Made by a program: the position numbers and the translations under genes | Notes under the pieces: model-generated | Seen by the model: the letters and a program-made list of their open reading frames with translations, nothing else | The model's database searches: none | Told to the model about the DNA's origin: nothing | Part shown: positions 1 to 9,398 of the stretch, one piece after another | Numbering within the stretch: the first letter of the stretch is position 1 | How the letters are laid out: each line of letters opens with the position of its first letter | NCBI GenBank assembly: GCA_022712475.1 | Contig: JALAGK010000343.1 | Span: 1 to 13,087 of the forward strand | Source of the DNA: Enterobacteriaceae bacterium | GTDB taxonomy: Bacteria > Pseudomonadota > Gammaproteobacteria > Enterobacterales > Enterobacteriaceae | Direction: 5' to 3' | Length of the DNA stretch: 13,087 nt

Positions 1-418
1 CCACAGGGGTGGCAAAAAACAATCGAATGAAAACTGTCGGTCAGGTGGTGCTTATTATCACTTCTGGAAAAGACGTTGGGCATCTCCAGACAAGTTTTCC
101 GCTTCCCATCACAGTATTGAAGCCTGTTTGAAAATAAACGGCTTGCAAGGTAGTAGAAATTAAATAAAACGTTTTACAGGCACAGTGGCCAAACCGCCGA
201 CCTTTATTTGTGTTGTATGGGAAAAGCACAAGAATGTCGATTAATTCCGAGGATATGGACATACGCTGGTGCAAGGCAGACATATTATTGCCGCAGGTCA
301 GCCATGTAGTGTTGAGATGTTACTGAAACAAGAGTGAGATTGTTACGGTTAGCTCTATGAATTAACAGCCTGTTTTTTAAAGACTACAAAGACTTACACG
401 GTAACGTAAAAAAAGCCT
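1..418. other. Intergenic stretch with no supported gene
   Basis: No open frame here has family resemblance I recognise, and none has a good ribosome-binding site. One minus-strand frame (41-283, 80 codons) is open, but only a purine-poor sequence precedes its ATG. Plus-strand frames entering from the left edge stop within about 170 bases, so they could be the tail of a gene outside the window, but nothing identifies them. The stretch is more AT-rich than the genes to its right. I see no terminator, transposon end or RNA gene that I can defend. Confidence 0.5.
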
Positions 419-506
419 GCGCCACACCATGGCGCCGCTTGTATCCCCCCAAATTTGGCGCTACATTAGCGCCGCCTGGTACACGGAGCTCGCCATCAGC
501 GCGAGC
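419..506 (+). other. Cluster of three short hairpins upstream of ypdK
   Basis: Three perfect inverted repeats lie in a row. GCGCCA (419-424) pairs with TGGCGC (430-435) over a 5-base loop. GGCGCTA (457-463) pairs with TAGCGCC (467-473) over a 3-base loop. GCTCGC (488-493) pairs with GCGAGC (501-506) over a 7-base loop. They end 100 bases before the ypdK start codon. No U-tract follows any of them, so they are not intrinsic terminators on the plus strand. They could be a structured leader of the ypdK message, a small RNA, or protein-binding palindromes. I do not recognise a named RNA family. Confidence 0.4.
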
Positions 507-605
507 AAATCGATGTTATGCTTCTCTCAAAAGCATTTCAGTCCAGCAAACTGGGTCTTATCCTGTTTCGATTTTGAGCGTACAGCAGTGCGCGGAGCAA
601 AAGAC

Positions 606-680
606 GTGAAATATTTTCTTATGGGCATTTCAGTGATTCTGTTTCTGTGGGTCGGTACATTCTTTCTGATGCTTGAATAA
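606..680 (+). CDS. ypdK: Small inner-membrane peptide, YpdK homologue
   Basis: The 24-codon frame starts with GTG and reads MKYFLMGIS, then ILFLWVGTFFLMLE at its end. This closely resembles E. coli YpdK as I recall it (23 residues, MKYFFMGIS...WAGTFALMI), which also sits beside alaC. A GGAG ribosome-binding site (594-597) lies 8 bases before the GTG, which decides the start; the longer in-frame extension upstream to 429 has no such signal. Apart from the Lys at position 2 and the terminal Glu the peptide is almost all hydrophobic and fits a single transmembrane helix. YpdK has no known function to my knowledge. The gene converges on alaC. Confidence 0.8.
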   Translation: MKYFLMGISVILFLWVGTFFLMLE

Positions 681-684
681 GCCT

Positions 685-730
685 GCTTTTGCAAAAAGCG
701 AAACGACAACAGGAGCCTGACGGCTCCTGT
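685..730. terminator. Bidirectional terminator between ypdK and alaC
   Basis: ACAGGAGCC (709-717) pairs with GGCTCCTGT (722-730) over a TGAC loop, 8 bases beyond the alaC stop. A second small hairpin, GCTTTT (685-690) with AAAAGC (694-699), lies on the ypdK side. U-tracts are short on both strands, so efficiency is uncertain, but the position between convergent genes fits termination of both. Confidence 0.65.
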
Positions 731-737
731 GTGCGTT

Positions 738-1973
738 TTACTCCGTTTCCACACCCGCTTTACCATTTACCGCCAGCAGCCCATCGTGGCGGAACATCGT
801 CTTAATACCTCGCACGGCCTGGCGAATACGATCGCTGTTTTCAATCAGCGCAAAACGCACATGGGTATCGCCATAATCACCAAAGCCAATCCCCGGCGAT
901 ACACACACCTTCGCGTCCTGTAAAAGCTTCTTGGCAAACTCCAGCGACCCCATCGCAGCATAAGGCTCCGGAATCTTCGCCCATACATACATCGACGCCT
1001 TCGGACATTCCACCATCCAGCCTGCTTCATGCAACCCTTTCACCAGCACATCGCGACGGCGCTTGTACTGCTCGGCAATATCACGCACACACTGCTGCTC
1101 GCCTTCCAGCGCAGCAATAGCGGCCACCTGTAGTGGTGTGAACGTGCCATAGTCGTGATAACTTTTGATGCGCGCCAGTGCTGCTACCAGTTCCTGATTG
1201 CCCACCATAAACCCGATGCGCCAGCCTGCCATATTGTAGCTTTTTGACAGTGTGAAAAACTCCACCGCGACATCGCGCGCGCCGGGTACCTGCATGATCG
1301 ATGGCGCTTTCCACCCGTCGTAGACGATGTCGGCATAGGCCAGGTCATGAACGACCAGCACGTCATACTGCTTCGCCAGCGCGACGACTCGTTCAAAAAA
1401 CTCCAGCTCAACACACTGTGCGGTCGGATTTGATGGAAAACCGAGGATCATCATCTTCGGTTTGGGATAGCTTTCACGAATAGCGCGCTCCAGCTCATTA
1501 AAGAAATCCACCCCTTCCACCAGCGGAACCGAGCGTACCTGGGCACCCGCAATCACGGCACCATAAATGTGAATCGGGTAGCTCGGGTTTGGCACCAGCA
1601 CGGTATCACCGTGATCCAGCGTTGCCAGCATCAGATGAGCCAGCCCTTCTTTTGAGCCTATGGTCACAATCGCTTCAGTTTCCGGGTCGATATCTACCTG
1701 GTAGCGCTCCTGATACCAGCGCGAGATAGCACGACGCAGACGTGGAATACCACGCGATGTGGAATAACCATGGGTGTCCGGGCGCTGGGCAACGGTACAA
1801 AGCTTTTCGACGATATGCGCCGGTGTAGCGCCGTCGGGGTTACCCATGCTGAAATCGATAATATCTTCACCGCGCCGACGCGCAGCCATCTTCAGCTCAG
1901 CGGTAATGTTGAAAACGTACGGAGGGAGTCTGTCGATACGCGAAAAACGGCGTTTGGGACTGAAGTCAGCCAT
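738..1973 (-). CDS. alaC: Glutamate-pyruvate (alanine) aminotransferase AlaC
   Basis: AlaC is a cytosolic PLP enzyme that makes L-alanine from pyruvate with glutamate as amino donor. The 411-residue product is nearly collinear with E. coli AlaC (412 residues). Fold-type I aminotransferase marks are visible: the Asn of SNPTAQ at 182, Asp210 and Tyr213 in HDLAYAD for the cofactor ring, the PLP lysine K244 in [15 protein letters not shown]252 in the same block, and a late substrate-binding Arg in HVRFAL. The frame is open 37 codons further upstream to 2084, but the [10 protein letters not shown] start matches the family and has a GAGG site 5 bases before it (1979-1982). It is a single-gene unit converging on ypdK and divergent from the DUF1479 gene. 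In E. coli SgrR has been reported to activate alaC; I did not identify an SgrR site here. Confidence 0.95.
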   Translation of the reverse strand: MADFSPKRRFSRIDRLPPYVFNITAELKMAARRRGEDIIDFSMGNPDGATPAHIVEKLCTVAQRPDTHGYSTSRGIPRLRRAISRWYQERYQVDIDPETEAIVTIGSKEGLAHLMLATLDHGDTVLVPNPSYPIHIYGAVIAGAQVRSVPLVEGVDFFNELERAIRESYPKPKMMILGFPSNPTAQCVELEFFERVVALAKQYDVLVVHDLAYADIVYDGWKAPSIMQVPGARDVAVEFFTLSKSYNMAGWRIGFMVGNQELVAALARIKSYHDYGTFTPLQVAAIAALEGEQQCVRDIAEQYKRRRDVLVKGLHEAGWMVECPKASMYVWAKIPEPYAAMGSLEFAKKLLQDAKVCVSPGIGFGDYGDTHVRFALIENSDRIRQAVRGIKTMFRHDGLLAVNGKAGVETE

Positions 1974-2042
1974 AAATTCCTCAAAGTAACGTAAGCGCCC
2001 GGACCGTCCGAGCGACGTGACCACATCTGGCGGTCTGTTCAA

Positions 2043-2072
2043 AACATAACCTGGATAATTTTCATCTGTCGA
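2043..2072 (-). promoter_or_regulatory. Candidate sigma-70 promoter for alaC
   Basis: On the minus strand TCGACA (2067-2072, one mismatch to the -35 consensus) is followed after 18 bases by TATGTT (2043-2048). This would start transcription near 2036, giving a leader of about 63 bases before the alaC ATG. It is a pattern match only; the spacing is one longer than ideal. Confidence 0.35.
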
Positions 2073-2214
2073 GGGGGAAAACAAAAAATATTTTCACTCA
2101 CTAAAAGAGGATGTTTCATTTGAAGCATATCTCTTTTTTATTTGCGCACTCGACTTTATATTCACCATTACGCAACAAATAAAAAACATATTCCGATAGC
2201 ATGGAGACTACCCT

Positions 2215-3459
2215 ATGAATCTGCATATTGAAGACCTGCCGCAAGCCATTCGTGATATCAAACGTCAGCTACGCCAGGCACTACCAGGCTACGCCCAGGT
2301 CTTTGCCGAACTGGAGACAGACATAACGCGCCAGATAAACGAATTGCATGCGGCACAGGCGCGGGGGGAACACCCGGTGCCACAACTTCAGGCCGATGAC
2401 ATTGTGCATAACCGTGTTACTGAGCAACAGAAAGCGCTTATCCGCCAGCGCGGCTGTGTGGTGATCCACGGTGTGTTCCCTCAGGAAAAAGCCTGTGACT
2501 GGAACCAGCAAATTGGCGATTATCTTGAAAAAAATCACTTTGTTTAAAAGCTGAAAAATGCGGCTGTGGATAATTATTTCGGTACACTTGCCGACAGTAA
2601 ACCGCAGATTTATGGAATTTACTGGTCCAAACCACAAGTTGAGGCGCGCCAGGCTGAACGTATGAAAGCCGTACAGGTTTTCCTCAACGGGTTGTGGCAA
2701 ACCGAAAGCCACGGGCGCCAACATTTTGATCCTAATCGCGTGGTGACCTACGCCGATCGCACCCGCCGCCGCCCGCCGCGTTCAGGCTCGCTTGGTCTGT
2801 CACCACACGTAGACGGCGGTTCCATCGAGCGCTGGCTGGATGAGAACTTTCGTCACGTTTATCGTCACGTTTTTAGCGGCGACTGGCAGCGCTACAGCCC
2901 GTTCGACGCAGAAGGTCGTACCGAGGTCCGTGAGTTTCCGTCTCCGGCGGTGTGTTCTATGTTTCGCACTTTCCAGGGCTGGACCGCACTTACGCCGCAA
3001 CGTAAAGGCGCAGGCACGCTACAACTGCTGCCGGTTGCGAACGCGATGGCCTGGATCCTGCTGCGCGCTTTGCAGGATGACGTGCCGGAAGATTCGTTGT
3101 GTGATGCCAAACCCGGGCGCGCGCTATCTGTTAACAAACAGTGGCATCCCCTTTTATTACAAGGGATTTCCTCTATTCCTGACATGGAAGCTGGCGATAC
3201 CGTATTCTGGCATTGTGATGTGATTCACGCCGTAGAAAATGAGCACAACGGCCAGTTTGACAGCAACGTGATGTACATTGCCGCAGCCCCCTGGTGTGAG
3301 AAAAACGCCGCTTATTTGCAACGTCAGTGGCCAGCGTTTGTGGAAGGGCGTTCACCGCCAGATTTTGCCGCCGATGACTTTGAAACAGATTTCACCGGTC
3401 GCGCAGGTGTTGACACCCTGACAGACACCGGTCTTGAGCAACTTGGCGGCACACGCTAA
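2215..3459 (+). pseudogene. DUF1479 (YbiU-type) oxygenase gene, interrupted by an in-frame stop
   Basis: Two adjacent frames lie in the same reading phase, separated only by a TAA at 2545-2547 (codon 111). Reading through it gives about 414 residues, close to E. coli YbiU (about 421), and similarity runs on both sides: the N-terminal helical part ending in GCVVIHGVFP..., then [21 protein letters not shown] and onward. DUF1479 proteins have a double-stranded beta-helix fold like Fe(II)/2-oxoglutarate oxygenases. The likely metal ligands are intact: H198 and D200 in [12 protein letters not shown], and H338 in [10 protein letters not shown]. The substrate is unknown. The start ATG has a GGAG 8 bases before it. 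One substitution (for example GAA to TAA) explains the break; the rest of the frame is undamaged, so loss would be recent, or the stop is a sequencing error or is read through. A restart at GTG 2566 lacks a ribosome-binding site and would remove the N-terminal quarter. Confidence 0.8.
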
Positions 3460-3524
3460 CAACACGGACCGCAGCTCACCAGCCTGTGTTGCTACAAAAA
3501 CAGAAATTGAGTGGCCGTAAATGA

Positions 3525-3554
3525 AAAAGCGGCTGTCCTGAGACAGCCGCTTTT
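3525..3554. terminator. Strong bidirectional intrinsic terminator
   Basis: GCGGCTGTC (3529-3537) pairs with GACAGCCGC (3542-3550) over a CTGA loop. The stem is flanked by four A on the left and four T on the right, so it has a U-tract in either direction. It lies 66 bases after the DUF1479 stop and about 150 bases beyond the glk stop, and can serve both convergent genes. Confidence 0.85.
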
Positions 3555-3652
3555 AACGCTTTGCAAGTAAGACATGCCATGCCCCTGCTTGTGAATCCTC
3601 GTTCACCCGCACGATATACCTTAAGCTGATTGTCGGTTAAGTCATGACTACA

Positions 3653-3678
3653 AACGCCGCAGTCTTATGTGCAGCGTT
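3653..3678. terminator. Weak hairpin just downstream of glk
   Basis: AACGCCGC (3653-3660) pairs with GCAGCGTT (3671-3678) with one non-Watson-Crick pair, over a 10-base loop. It is 27 bases beyond the glk stop. The T-run after it on the minus strand is short, so it may be a pause or RNA 3'-end structure ahead of the stronger terminator at 3525-3554. I see no gene in the remainder of 3460-3704. Confidence 0.3.
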
Positions 3679-3704
3679 TATTGTCTGTCAGCAACTCCCC
3701 TCCA

Positions 3705-4670
3705 TCAGATAACCTGCCCCATCGCCTGGCGCAGATGTGCACCGGATCCCAGTAACCCCGGTTGCTCATGAGTTATCAAGTAAACTGGAATATCCTGCAC
3801 AAAATCCTTCAGACGTCCTTTATCTTCAAAGCCACCGCGTAAACCGGAGGCTTTAAAGAAATCCAGGAAGCGCGGCACAATACCCCCTGCAATATAAACA
3901 CCGCCTGCGGTGCTGAGCGTCAGCGCGAGATTGCCGCCAAAGCGCCCCATGATCACACAAAACAGCGACAGCGCCCGGCGACAGTCAGTACAGCTGTCCG
4001 CAAGTGCGCGCTCGGTTACATCCTTAGGTTGCAGGTTTTCAGGCTGGCGGCTATCAGCCTTCACTATCGCGCGGTATAGGTTAACCAGACCTGGGCCTGA
4101 CAGAACACGCTCAGCAGAAACATGACCAAACTCGGTACGTAACTGTTCAAGAATGACATCTTCTTCTTCACTGTTAGGCGCAAAATCAGCGTGACCACCT
4201 TCGCCAGGTAAGCTTACCCAACGTTTGTCCACGTGCACCAGATGCGCCACCCCAAGCCCAGTACCTGCGCCGTATACTGCAACTGGCTTGCCGTCTATCG
4301 GCTTACCACCACCAAACTGAATCAAGTGTTCAGCTTTGAGCATCGGAATTGCCATAGAGACGGCGGTAAAATCATTGATGATTTCAAGATGGGTGAAGCC
4401 GAGATTTTTTTTCATTTCGGCAATCGAGAAAGCCCAGGTATGGTTGGTCATCGCCACCCAGTCGCCGGTTATCGGACAAGCGATAGCAATACAGCCCGCG
4501 CTGATTTTCGCCTCCTGCGCCTTGAGGTACTCCTGTATCACCGCCTCCAGCGAAGGGTAATCCAGGCCGGAATAGGTTTTGGCATGAGAAATATCGCCGT
4601 TATCAAGATTACACAACGCCAGACGTGCGTTTGTGCCGCCGACATCACCTACCAATGCATATTGGGTCAT
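3705..4670 (-). CDS. glk: Glucokinase
   Basis: Glk phosphorylates free cytosolic glucose to glucose 6-phosphate with ATP, feeding sugar released from disaccharides into glycolysis. The 321-residue product equals the length of E. coli Glk and aligns end to end. Visible marks are the N-terminal phosphate-binding [12 protein letters not shown], the catalytic Asp100 in EIINDFTA, the glycine-rich GAGTGLG, and the glucose-contacting PGEGGH. The frame is open 8 codons further upstream, but MTQYALVGD matches the family and has AGGA 4 bases before the ATG. Between this gene and ipdC lies a 149-bp gap carrying a Cra-type operator; Cra (FruR) repression of glk is known in E. coli. It is oriented with ipdC, but the intervening inverted repeat suggests separate transcription. 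Confidence 0.96.
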   Translation of the reverse strand: MTQYALVGDVGGTNARLALCNLDNGDISHAKTYSGLDYPSLEAVIQEYLKAQEAKISAGCIAIACPITGDWVAMTNHTWAFSIAEMKKNLGFTHLEIINDFTAVSMAIPMLKAEHLIQFGGGKPIDGKPVAVYGAGTGLGVAHLVHVDKRWVSLPGEGGHADFAPNSEEEDVILEQLRTEFGHVSAERVLSGPGLVNLYRAIVKADSRQPENLQPKDVTERALADSCTDCRRALSLFCVIMGRFGGNLALTLSTAGGVYIAGGIVPRFLDFFKASGLRGGFEDKGRLKDFVQDIPVYLITHEQPGLLGSGAHLRQAMGQVI

Positions 4671-4762
4671 TCGTTCCTGGCTCCACAAGGTCAAATTGTT
4701 AACACTCTAAAATTATGGTGCTTCAACAACAACGACCATCTCACACATGACCCGTGAAAATT

Positions 4763-4812
4763 GACGCCCGTCACAGAAAAGGTTAAACGTTTCAGCCTCT
4801 CCAGCGGGCGTC
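4763..4812 (-). terminator. Large inverted repeat after ipdC, probable terminator
   Basis: On the minus strand GACGCCCG (complement of 4805-4812) begins 7 bases past the ipdC stop codon and pairs perfectly with CGGGCGTC (complement of 4763-4770). AATTTTC follows, a weak U-tract. The 34-base interior can partly pair as well (GAGAGG with CCTTTTC, including G-U pairs, and the self-complementary AAACGTTT). The long arm spacing makes it atypical. It encloses the Cra-type site. Confidence 0.5.
4783..4796 (-). promoter_or_regulatory. Cra (FruR) operator upstream of glk
   Basis: The minus strand reads GCTGAAACGTTTAA, which fits the Cra palindrome (TGAAACGTTTCA core) except at one position of the right arm. 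It lies 113-126 bases before the glk ATG. Cra is known to repress glk in E. coli, so the site supports the same logic here: less glucokinase when fructose phosphates are scarce. I did not find a convincing glk -35/-10 pair; a TAATTT near 4717 is the best -10 candidate. Confidence 0.7.
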
Positions 4813-4819
4813 ACCCCGA

Positions 4820-6581
<1,762 letters not shown>

Positions 6582-6600
6582 GCAAAAACGGGCTATCTGG

Positions 6601-6630
6601 TTGCAGTACAGCATGATGTAAACGTATACA
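6601..6630 (+). promoter_or_regulatory. Candidate promoter of the reductase gene with TACA/TGTA repeats
   Basis: TTGCAG (6601-6606), an 18-base spacer and TATACA (6625-6630) give a modest sigma-70 pair with a leader of about 31 bases. The same stretch contains TACA (6607-6610), TGTA (6617-6620) and TACA (6627-6630), evenly spaced at 10 bases, forming two overlapping inverted repeats that cover the spacer and -10. These may bind a regulator; none is identified. Confidence 0.35.
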
Positions 6631-6668
6631 TTACGCTTCATCTTCAGGTACTTTTCACAGGAACGCTT

Positions 6669-7664
6669 ATGACATGGCAGGCCAGTCCTACCCGTTATGA
6701 CATGATGGAATACCGGCGCTGTGGTCACAGCGGCCTGAAATTACCGGCCATTTCACTTGGTCTGTGGCATAACTTTGGCGAATCCACCTGCGCCGACACC
6801 GATCACACGCTGCTGTGCCACGCATTCGATCGGGGGATTACCCATTTCGATCTGGCAAATAATTACGGCCCACCGCCGGGCAGTGCAGAATATCTTTTTG
6901 GCAGACAGTTACGAGGAGATTTTAGAGGGCTGCGCGATGAGTTAATCGTTTCCACTAAAGCGGGTTATACCATGTGGGATGGCCCCTACGGCGACTGGGG
7001 ATCGCGTAAATATTTGGTGGCAAGTCTGGACAACAGCCTGAAACGTATGGGCCTGGAGTATGTAGATATTTTTTACCACCATCGTCCCGATCCTGATACA
7101 CCTCTGGATGAAACAATGCAGGCACTTGATCATCTGGTGCGTCAGGGGAAAGCGCTGTACGTAGGACTTTCACGCTATCCGGCGGCGCTGGCGCGCGAAG
7201 CCTTCGCTATTCTCAAGCGGCTGGGTACGCCCTGTGTTATCCATCAGTTTAAATATTCACTCTTTGAACGTGAACCAGAAGAAACACCATTGCTGGCGAC
7301 GTTAGCAGACTGTAACGTAGGCAGCATCGCGTTTTCACCGCTGGCAGGGGGTCTGTTGACGAACCGTTACCTGCACGGCATCCCACAGTACTCCAGGGTA
7401 GCAAGCGCCAGCAAATTTCTGACCCTGGACAGCCTGACGGTACAAAAGCGTGAGCAGATAAGCAGACTTTATGAGATAGCACAGCGCCGCGGCCAGTCAC
7501 TTGCGCAGATGGCGCTCGCCTGGGTGCTACGCGACAATCAGGTGACCTCGGTGCTAATTGGTGCCAGTAAAACGCAGCAGATTGATGATGCTGTCGGCAT
7601 GCTCAAACAGCGAGAGTTCAGCCTGACCGAACGGGCTGAGATTGATACCCTTTTACGGAGCTAA
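6669..7664 (+). CDS. Aldo/keto reductase, YghZ (GprA)-like
   Basis: This is a cytosolic NADPH-dependent oxidoreductase of the aldo/keto reductase superfamily, closest in pattern to E. coli YghZ (L-glyceraldehyde 3-phosphate reductase) and the wider KCNAB-like group. The 331-residue product keeps the catalytic tetrad: Asp61 and Tyr66 in HFDLANNYGPPPGSAE, Lys97 in STKAGY, and His138 in FYHHRPD. The cofactor region near the C terminus reads SVLIGASKTQQ. The frame is open upstream to 6573, but MTWQASPTRYDMMEYRRCG matches the family and has AGGAA 5 bases before its ATG (6659-6663). Salmonella carries, as I recall, a similar gene in the same place beside ipdC. Its position across a TyrR box from ipdC suggests it reduces an aldehyde made by IpdC, for example to tryptophol; this is inference, and methylglyoxal or sugar-phosphate detoxification is an alternative. 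Confidence 0.88.
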   Translation: MTWQASPTRYDMMEYRRCGHSGLKLPAISLGLWHNFGESTCADTDHTLLCHAFDRGITHFDLANNYGPPPGSAEYLFGRQLRGDFRGLRDELIVSTKAGYTMWDGPYGDWGSRKYLVASLDNSLKRMGLEYVDIFYHHRPDPDTPLDETMQALDHLVRQGKALYVGLSRYPAALAREAFAILKRLGTPCVIHQFKYSLFEREPEETPLLATLADCNVGSIAFSPLAGGLLTNRYLHGIPQYSRVASASKFLTLDSLTVQKREQISRLYEIAQRRGQSLAQMALAWVLRDNQVTSVLIGASKTQQIDDAVGMLKQREFSLTERAEIDTLLRS

Positions 7665-7787
7665 GAATTTTCGCAAAACATGCATTTTGACGGCCTTTCG
7701 GAGTGGTGGCGAAGAAACATCTGCTTACTTCCCGGTACGATTGGATTAACAGACCGTTTACAGTCGGTCGTACAGGAGAAGAGCATG

Positions 7788-8105
7788 ATGTTCAGGTCAC
7801 TGATTTTAAGCGCGGTGCTGCTGGCAGCGCTGCCACTGAGCGCCAGCGCAGACGAAATCACTCTGCTGCCGTCTGTCAAACTACAGATTGGCGATCGAGA
7901 CCACATTGGGCATTACTGGGACGGTGACCGCTGGCGTGACCGCGATTACTGGCATAAAAACTGGAAATGGCAACGTGGAGGTTGGCACCGCGATTATGGC
8001 CGTCACCGTGGCTGGGACCAACGCCGTGCTTACGAACGCGGCTATATTGACGGGCGCCACGATCGTGGACCACGCCACGGCGGCTGGCACAAACATCACC
8101 ATTAA
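7788..8105 (+). CDS. ypeC: Secreted His/Trp-rich DUF2502 protein YpeC
   Basis: The 105-residue product matches E. coli YpeC (DUF2502), which also neighbours mntH. Residues 1-21 form a signal peptide (MFRS, a hydrophobic core, then SASA before DE), so it is exported to the periplasm. The 84-residue mature part begins [17 protein letters not shown], a DUF2502 hallmark, and holds about 11 His and 8 Trp with many Arg and Asp, ending in HKHHH. Two ATGs stand together at 7785 and 7788; I chose the second because the family starts MFRS. AGGAG (7774-7778) serves either. It follows the reductase gene by 123 bases with no clear terminator or promoter between them, and a small hairpin, GACCG with CGGTC (7752-7769), lies in its leader. 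Its function is unknown; metal binding is only suggested by composition and by mntH next door. Confidence 0.88.
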   Translation: MFRSLILSAVLLAALPLSASADEITLLPSVKLQIGDRDHIGHYWDGDRWRDRDYWHKNWKWQRGGWHRDYGRHRGWDQRRAYERGYIDGRHDRGPRHGGWHKHHH

Positions 8106-8109
8106 AATG

Positions 8110-8133
8110 TTCAGCCCCTGCCACGGGGCTGAA
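8110..8133. terminator. Bidirectional terminator between ypeC and mntH
   Basis: TTCAGCCCC (8110-8118) pairs perfectly with GGGGCTGAA (8125-8133) over a 6-base loop. It fills the gap between the two convergent stop codons. U-tracts are short on both sides (CATTTTA on the minus strand). Confidence 0.75.
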
Positions 8134-9366
8134 TCACACTATCACACCAATCAACAACCAGCCGTTCAGCGCCACCACCAACGCTGCAATAATCCAACCC
8201 AGCGCGTTGACTATTTTGCCATTGACCAGTTCTCCCATCAGCGCACGGTTGCTGGTAAAGCACAGCAGCGGCACCAGCGCCAGCGCAATCCCGAAACTGA
8301 GTAATACCTGGCTCATAACCAGAATACGCGTGGGATCAAGCCCCATCAGGATAACCACAAACGACGGCAGCATGGTGACAATGCGGCGCACCCACAGCGG
8401 AATATGAAAGCGGACAAAACCCTGCATCACCACCTGCCCTGCCAGCGTGCCGACTACAGTAGACGATAACCCTGCGGCAACAAGGCTCAGGCCAAATATG
8501 GTTGCCGCACCGTCGCCCAGGAGCGGTTTAAGGGTAACGTAGGCTTCATCAAGATCGGCCACACCTGTATGGCCGCTGAAGTGAAACGCTGCGGCGGCGG
8601 TCGCCATCATCGCCAGATTAACAAAACCGGCAATCGCCATCGCAATAGACACATCCCATTTGGTGGCAGAGAAGCGTTCTTTCGCATTTCCGTCGTGCAG
8701 GTTTTGCGTGAGCGAAGAATGCAGATAAATGACATGCGGCATAATGGTTGCGCCCAGCACGCCCGCGGCGAGAAATACCGCTTCACGCGTTGGCAGTGAC
8801 GGGATCAGCATGCCTTTACTCAGCTCGGCAATCTGTGGCTGAGAAAAAATCAGTTCGACAATATAGGCCGCTGCGACAAACAACAGCAGGCCACCGATAA
8901 CTTTTTCCAGCGGCTTTTGCCCACGGCGTTGCAGCATCAAAATCAGGAATGTTGCAATCCCGGTCAGCACAGCGCCCTGGAGTAATGAAACGCCCAGCAG
9001 AAGTTTAAAGCCAATGGCGGCGCCGATAAACTCAGCAAGATCGGTTGCCATAGCGATAATCTCTGCCTGCACCCACCAGAACCAGACCAGCGGACGCGGA
9101 AAGTGGTCGCGGATGTGTTCGGCCAGGTTTTTGCCTGTGGCTATCCCAAGCTTGGCGGAAAGGATCTGAATCATCATCGCCATCAGGTTGGCCCAGACTA
9201 CCACCCACAATAACTGATAGCCAAACGAGGCACCGGCCTGGATATTGGTAGCAAAGTTGCCTGGGTCAATATAGCCAATAGCGGCAATAAACGCCGGGCC
9301 CATCAACGCCAGTCTGAGTCTGCGTGCCGCACGCCCGCTACCGCTCTCAACGCGACTGTTAGTCAT
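8134..9366 (-). CDS. mntH: Proton-dependent manganese transporter MntH (NRAMP)
   Basis: MntH is an inner-membrane proton symporter that imports Mn(II), supporting oxidative-stress defence and Mn enzymes. The 410-residue product is collinear with E. coli MntH (412), differing mainly at the C terminus. The metal-site residues of NRAMP proteins are present: Asp34 and Asn37 in DPGNFAT (helix 1), and Met209 and His211 in [16 protein letters not shown] (helix 6). Eleven hydrophobic segments are expected and the sequence fits. GAGG lies 5 bases before the ATG. The gene is a single unit, with an MntR operator directly ahead of its ribosome-binding site and a Fur-like site over its -35. Confidence 0.97.
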   Translation of the reverse strand: MTNSRVESGSGRAARRLRLALMGPAFIAAIGYIDPGNFATNIQAGASFGYQLLWVVVWANLMAMMIQILSAKLGIATGKNLAEHIRDHFPRPLVWFWWVQAEIIAMATDLAEFIGAAIGFKLLLGVSLLQGAVLTGIATFLILMLQRRGQKPLEKVIGGLLLFVAAAYIVELIFSQPQIAELSKGMLIPSLPTREAVFLAAGVLGATIMPHVIYLHSSLTQNLHDGNAKERFSATKWDVSIAMAIAGFVNLAMMATAAAAFHFSGHTGVADLDEAYVTLKPLLGDGAATIFGLSLVAAGLSSTVVGTLAGQVVMQGFVRFHIPLWVRRIVTMLPSFVVILMGLDPTRILVMSQVLLSFGIALALVPLLCFTSNRALMGELVNGKIVNALGWIIAALVVALNGWLLIGVIV

Positions 9367-9376
9367 TTTTGCCTCA

Positions 9377-9396
9377 AATATAGCCTTTGCTATGTT
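9377..9396 (-). promoter_or_regulatory. MntR operator of mntH
   Basis: The minus strand reads AACATAGCAAAGGCTATATT: arms AACATAGC and GCTATATT are complementary at 7 of 8 positions around AAAG. This matches the manganese-repressor palindrome described for enterobacterial mntH. It lies between the -10 and the ribosome-binding site, so bound MntR would block initiation or early elongation when manganese is plentiful. Confidence 0.85.
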
Positions 9397-9398
9397 TC

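Noticed and set aside
41..283. 80-codon minus-strand open frame
   Set aside because: No ribosome-binding site before the ATG, no recognisable family or domain, and unusual codon use for this genome; left as unexplained sequence.
429..605. In-frame upstream extension of ypdK from an ATG at 429, giving 83 residues
   Set aside because: The extension has no ribosome-binding site, resembles nothing, and runs through the hairpin cluster; the GTG at 606 has GGAG at 8 bases and the YpdK family start.
1974..2084. Longer AlaC start at 2084
   Set aside because: The added 37 residues are absent from the family, overlap the likely promoter, and the 1973 start has its own GAGG.
2281..2724. 147-codon open frame antisense to the DUF1479 gene
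   Set aside because: It is a shadow of the sense coding sequence, with no start signal or recognisable domain.
2566..3459. Second half of the DUF1479 gene as an independent gene from GTG 2566
   Set aside because: No ribosome-binding site precedes it, and family similarity continues across the stop into the upstream part in the same frame, so it is better read as one broken gene.
7674..7689. CAAAA/TTTTG inverted repeat after the reductase gene as a terminator
   Set aside because: Five AT-rich base pairs and no U-tract are too weak; the reductase and ypeC may be partly co-transcribed.
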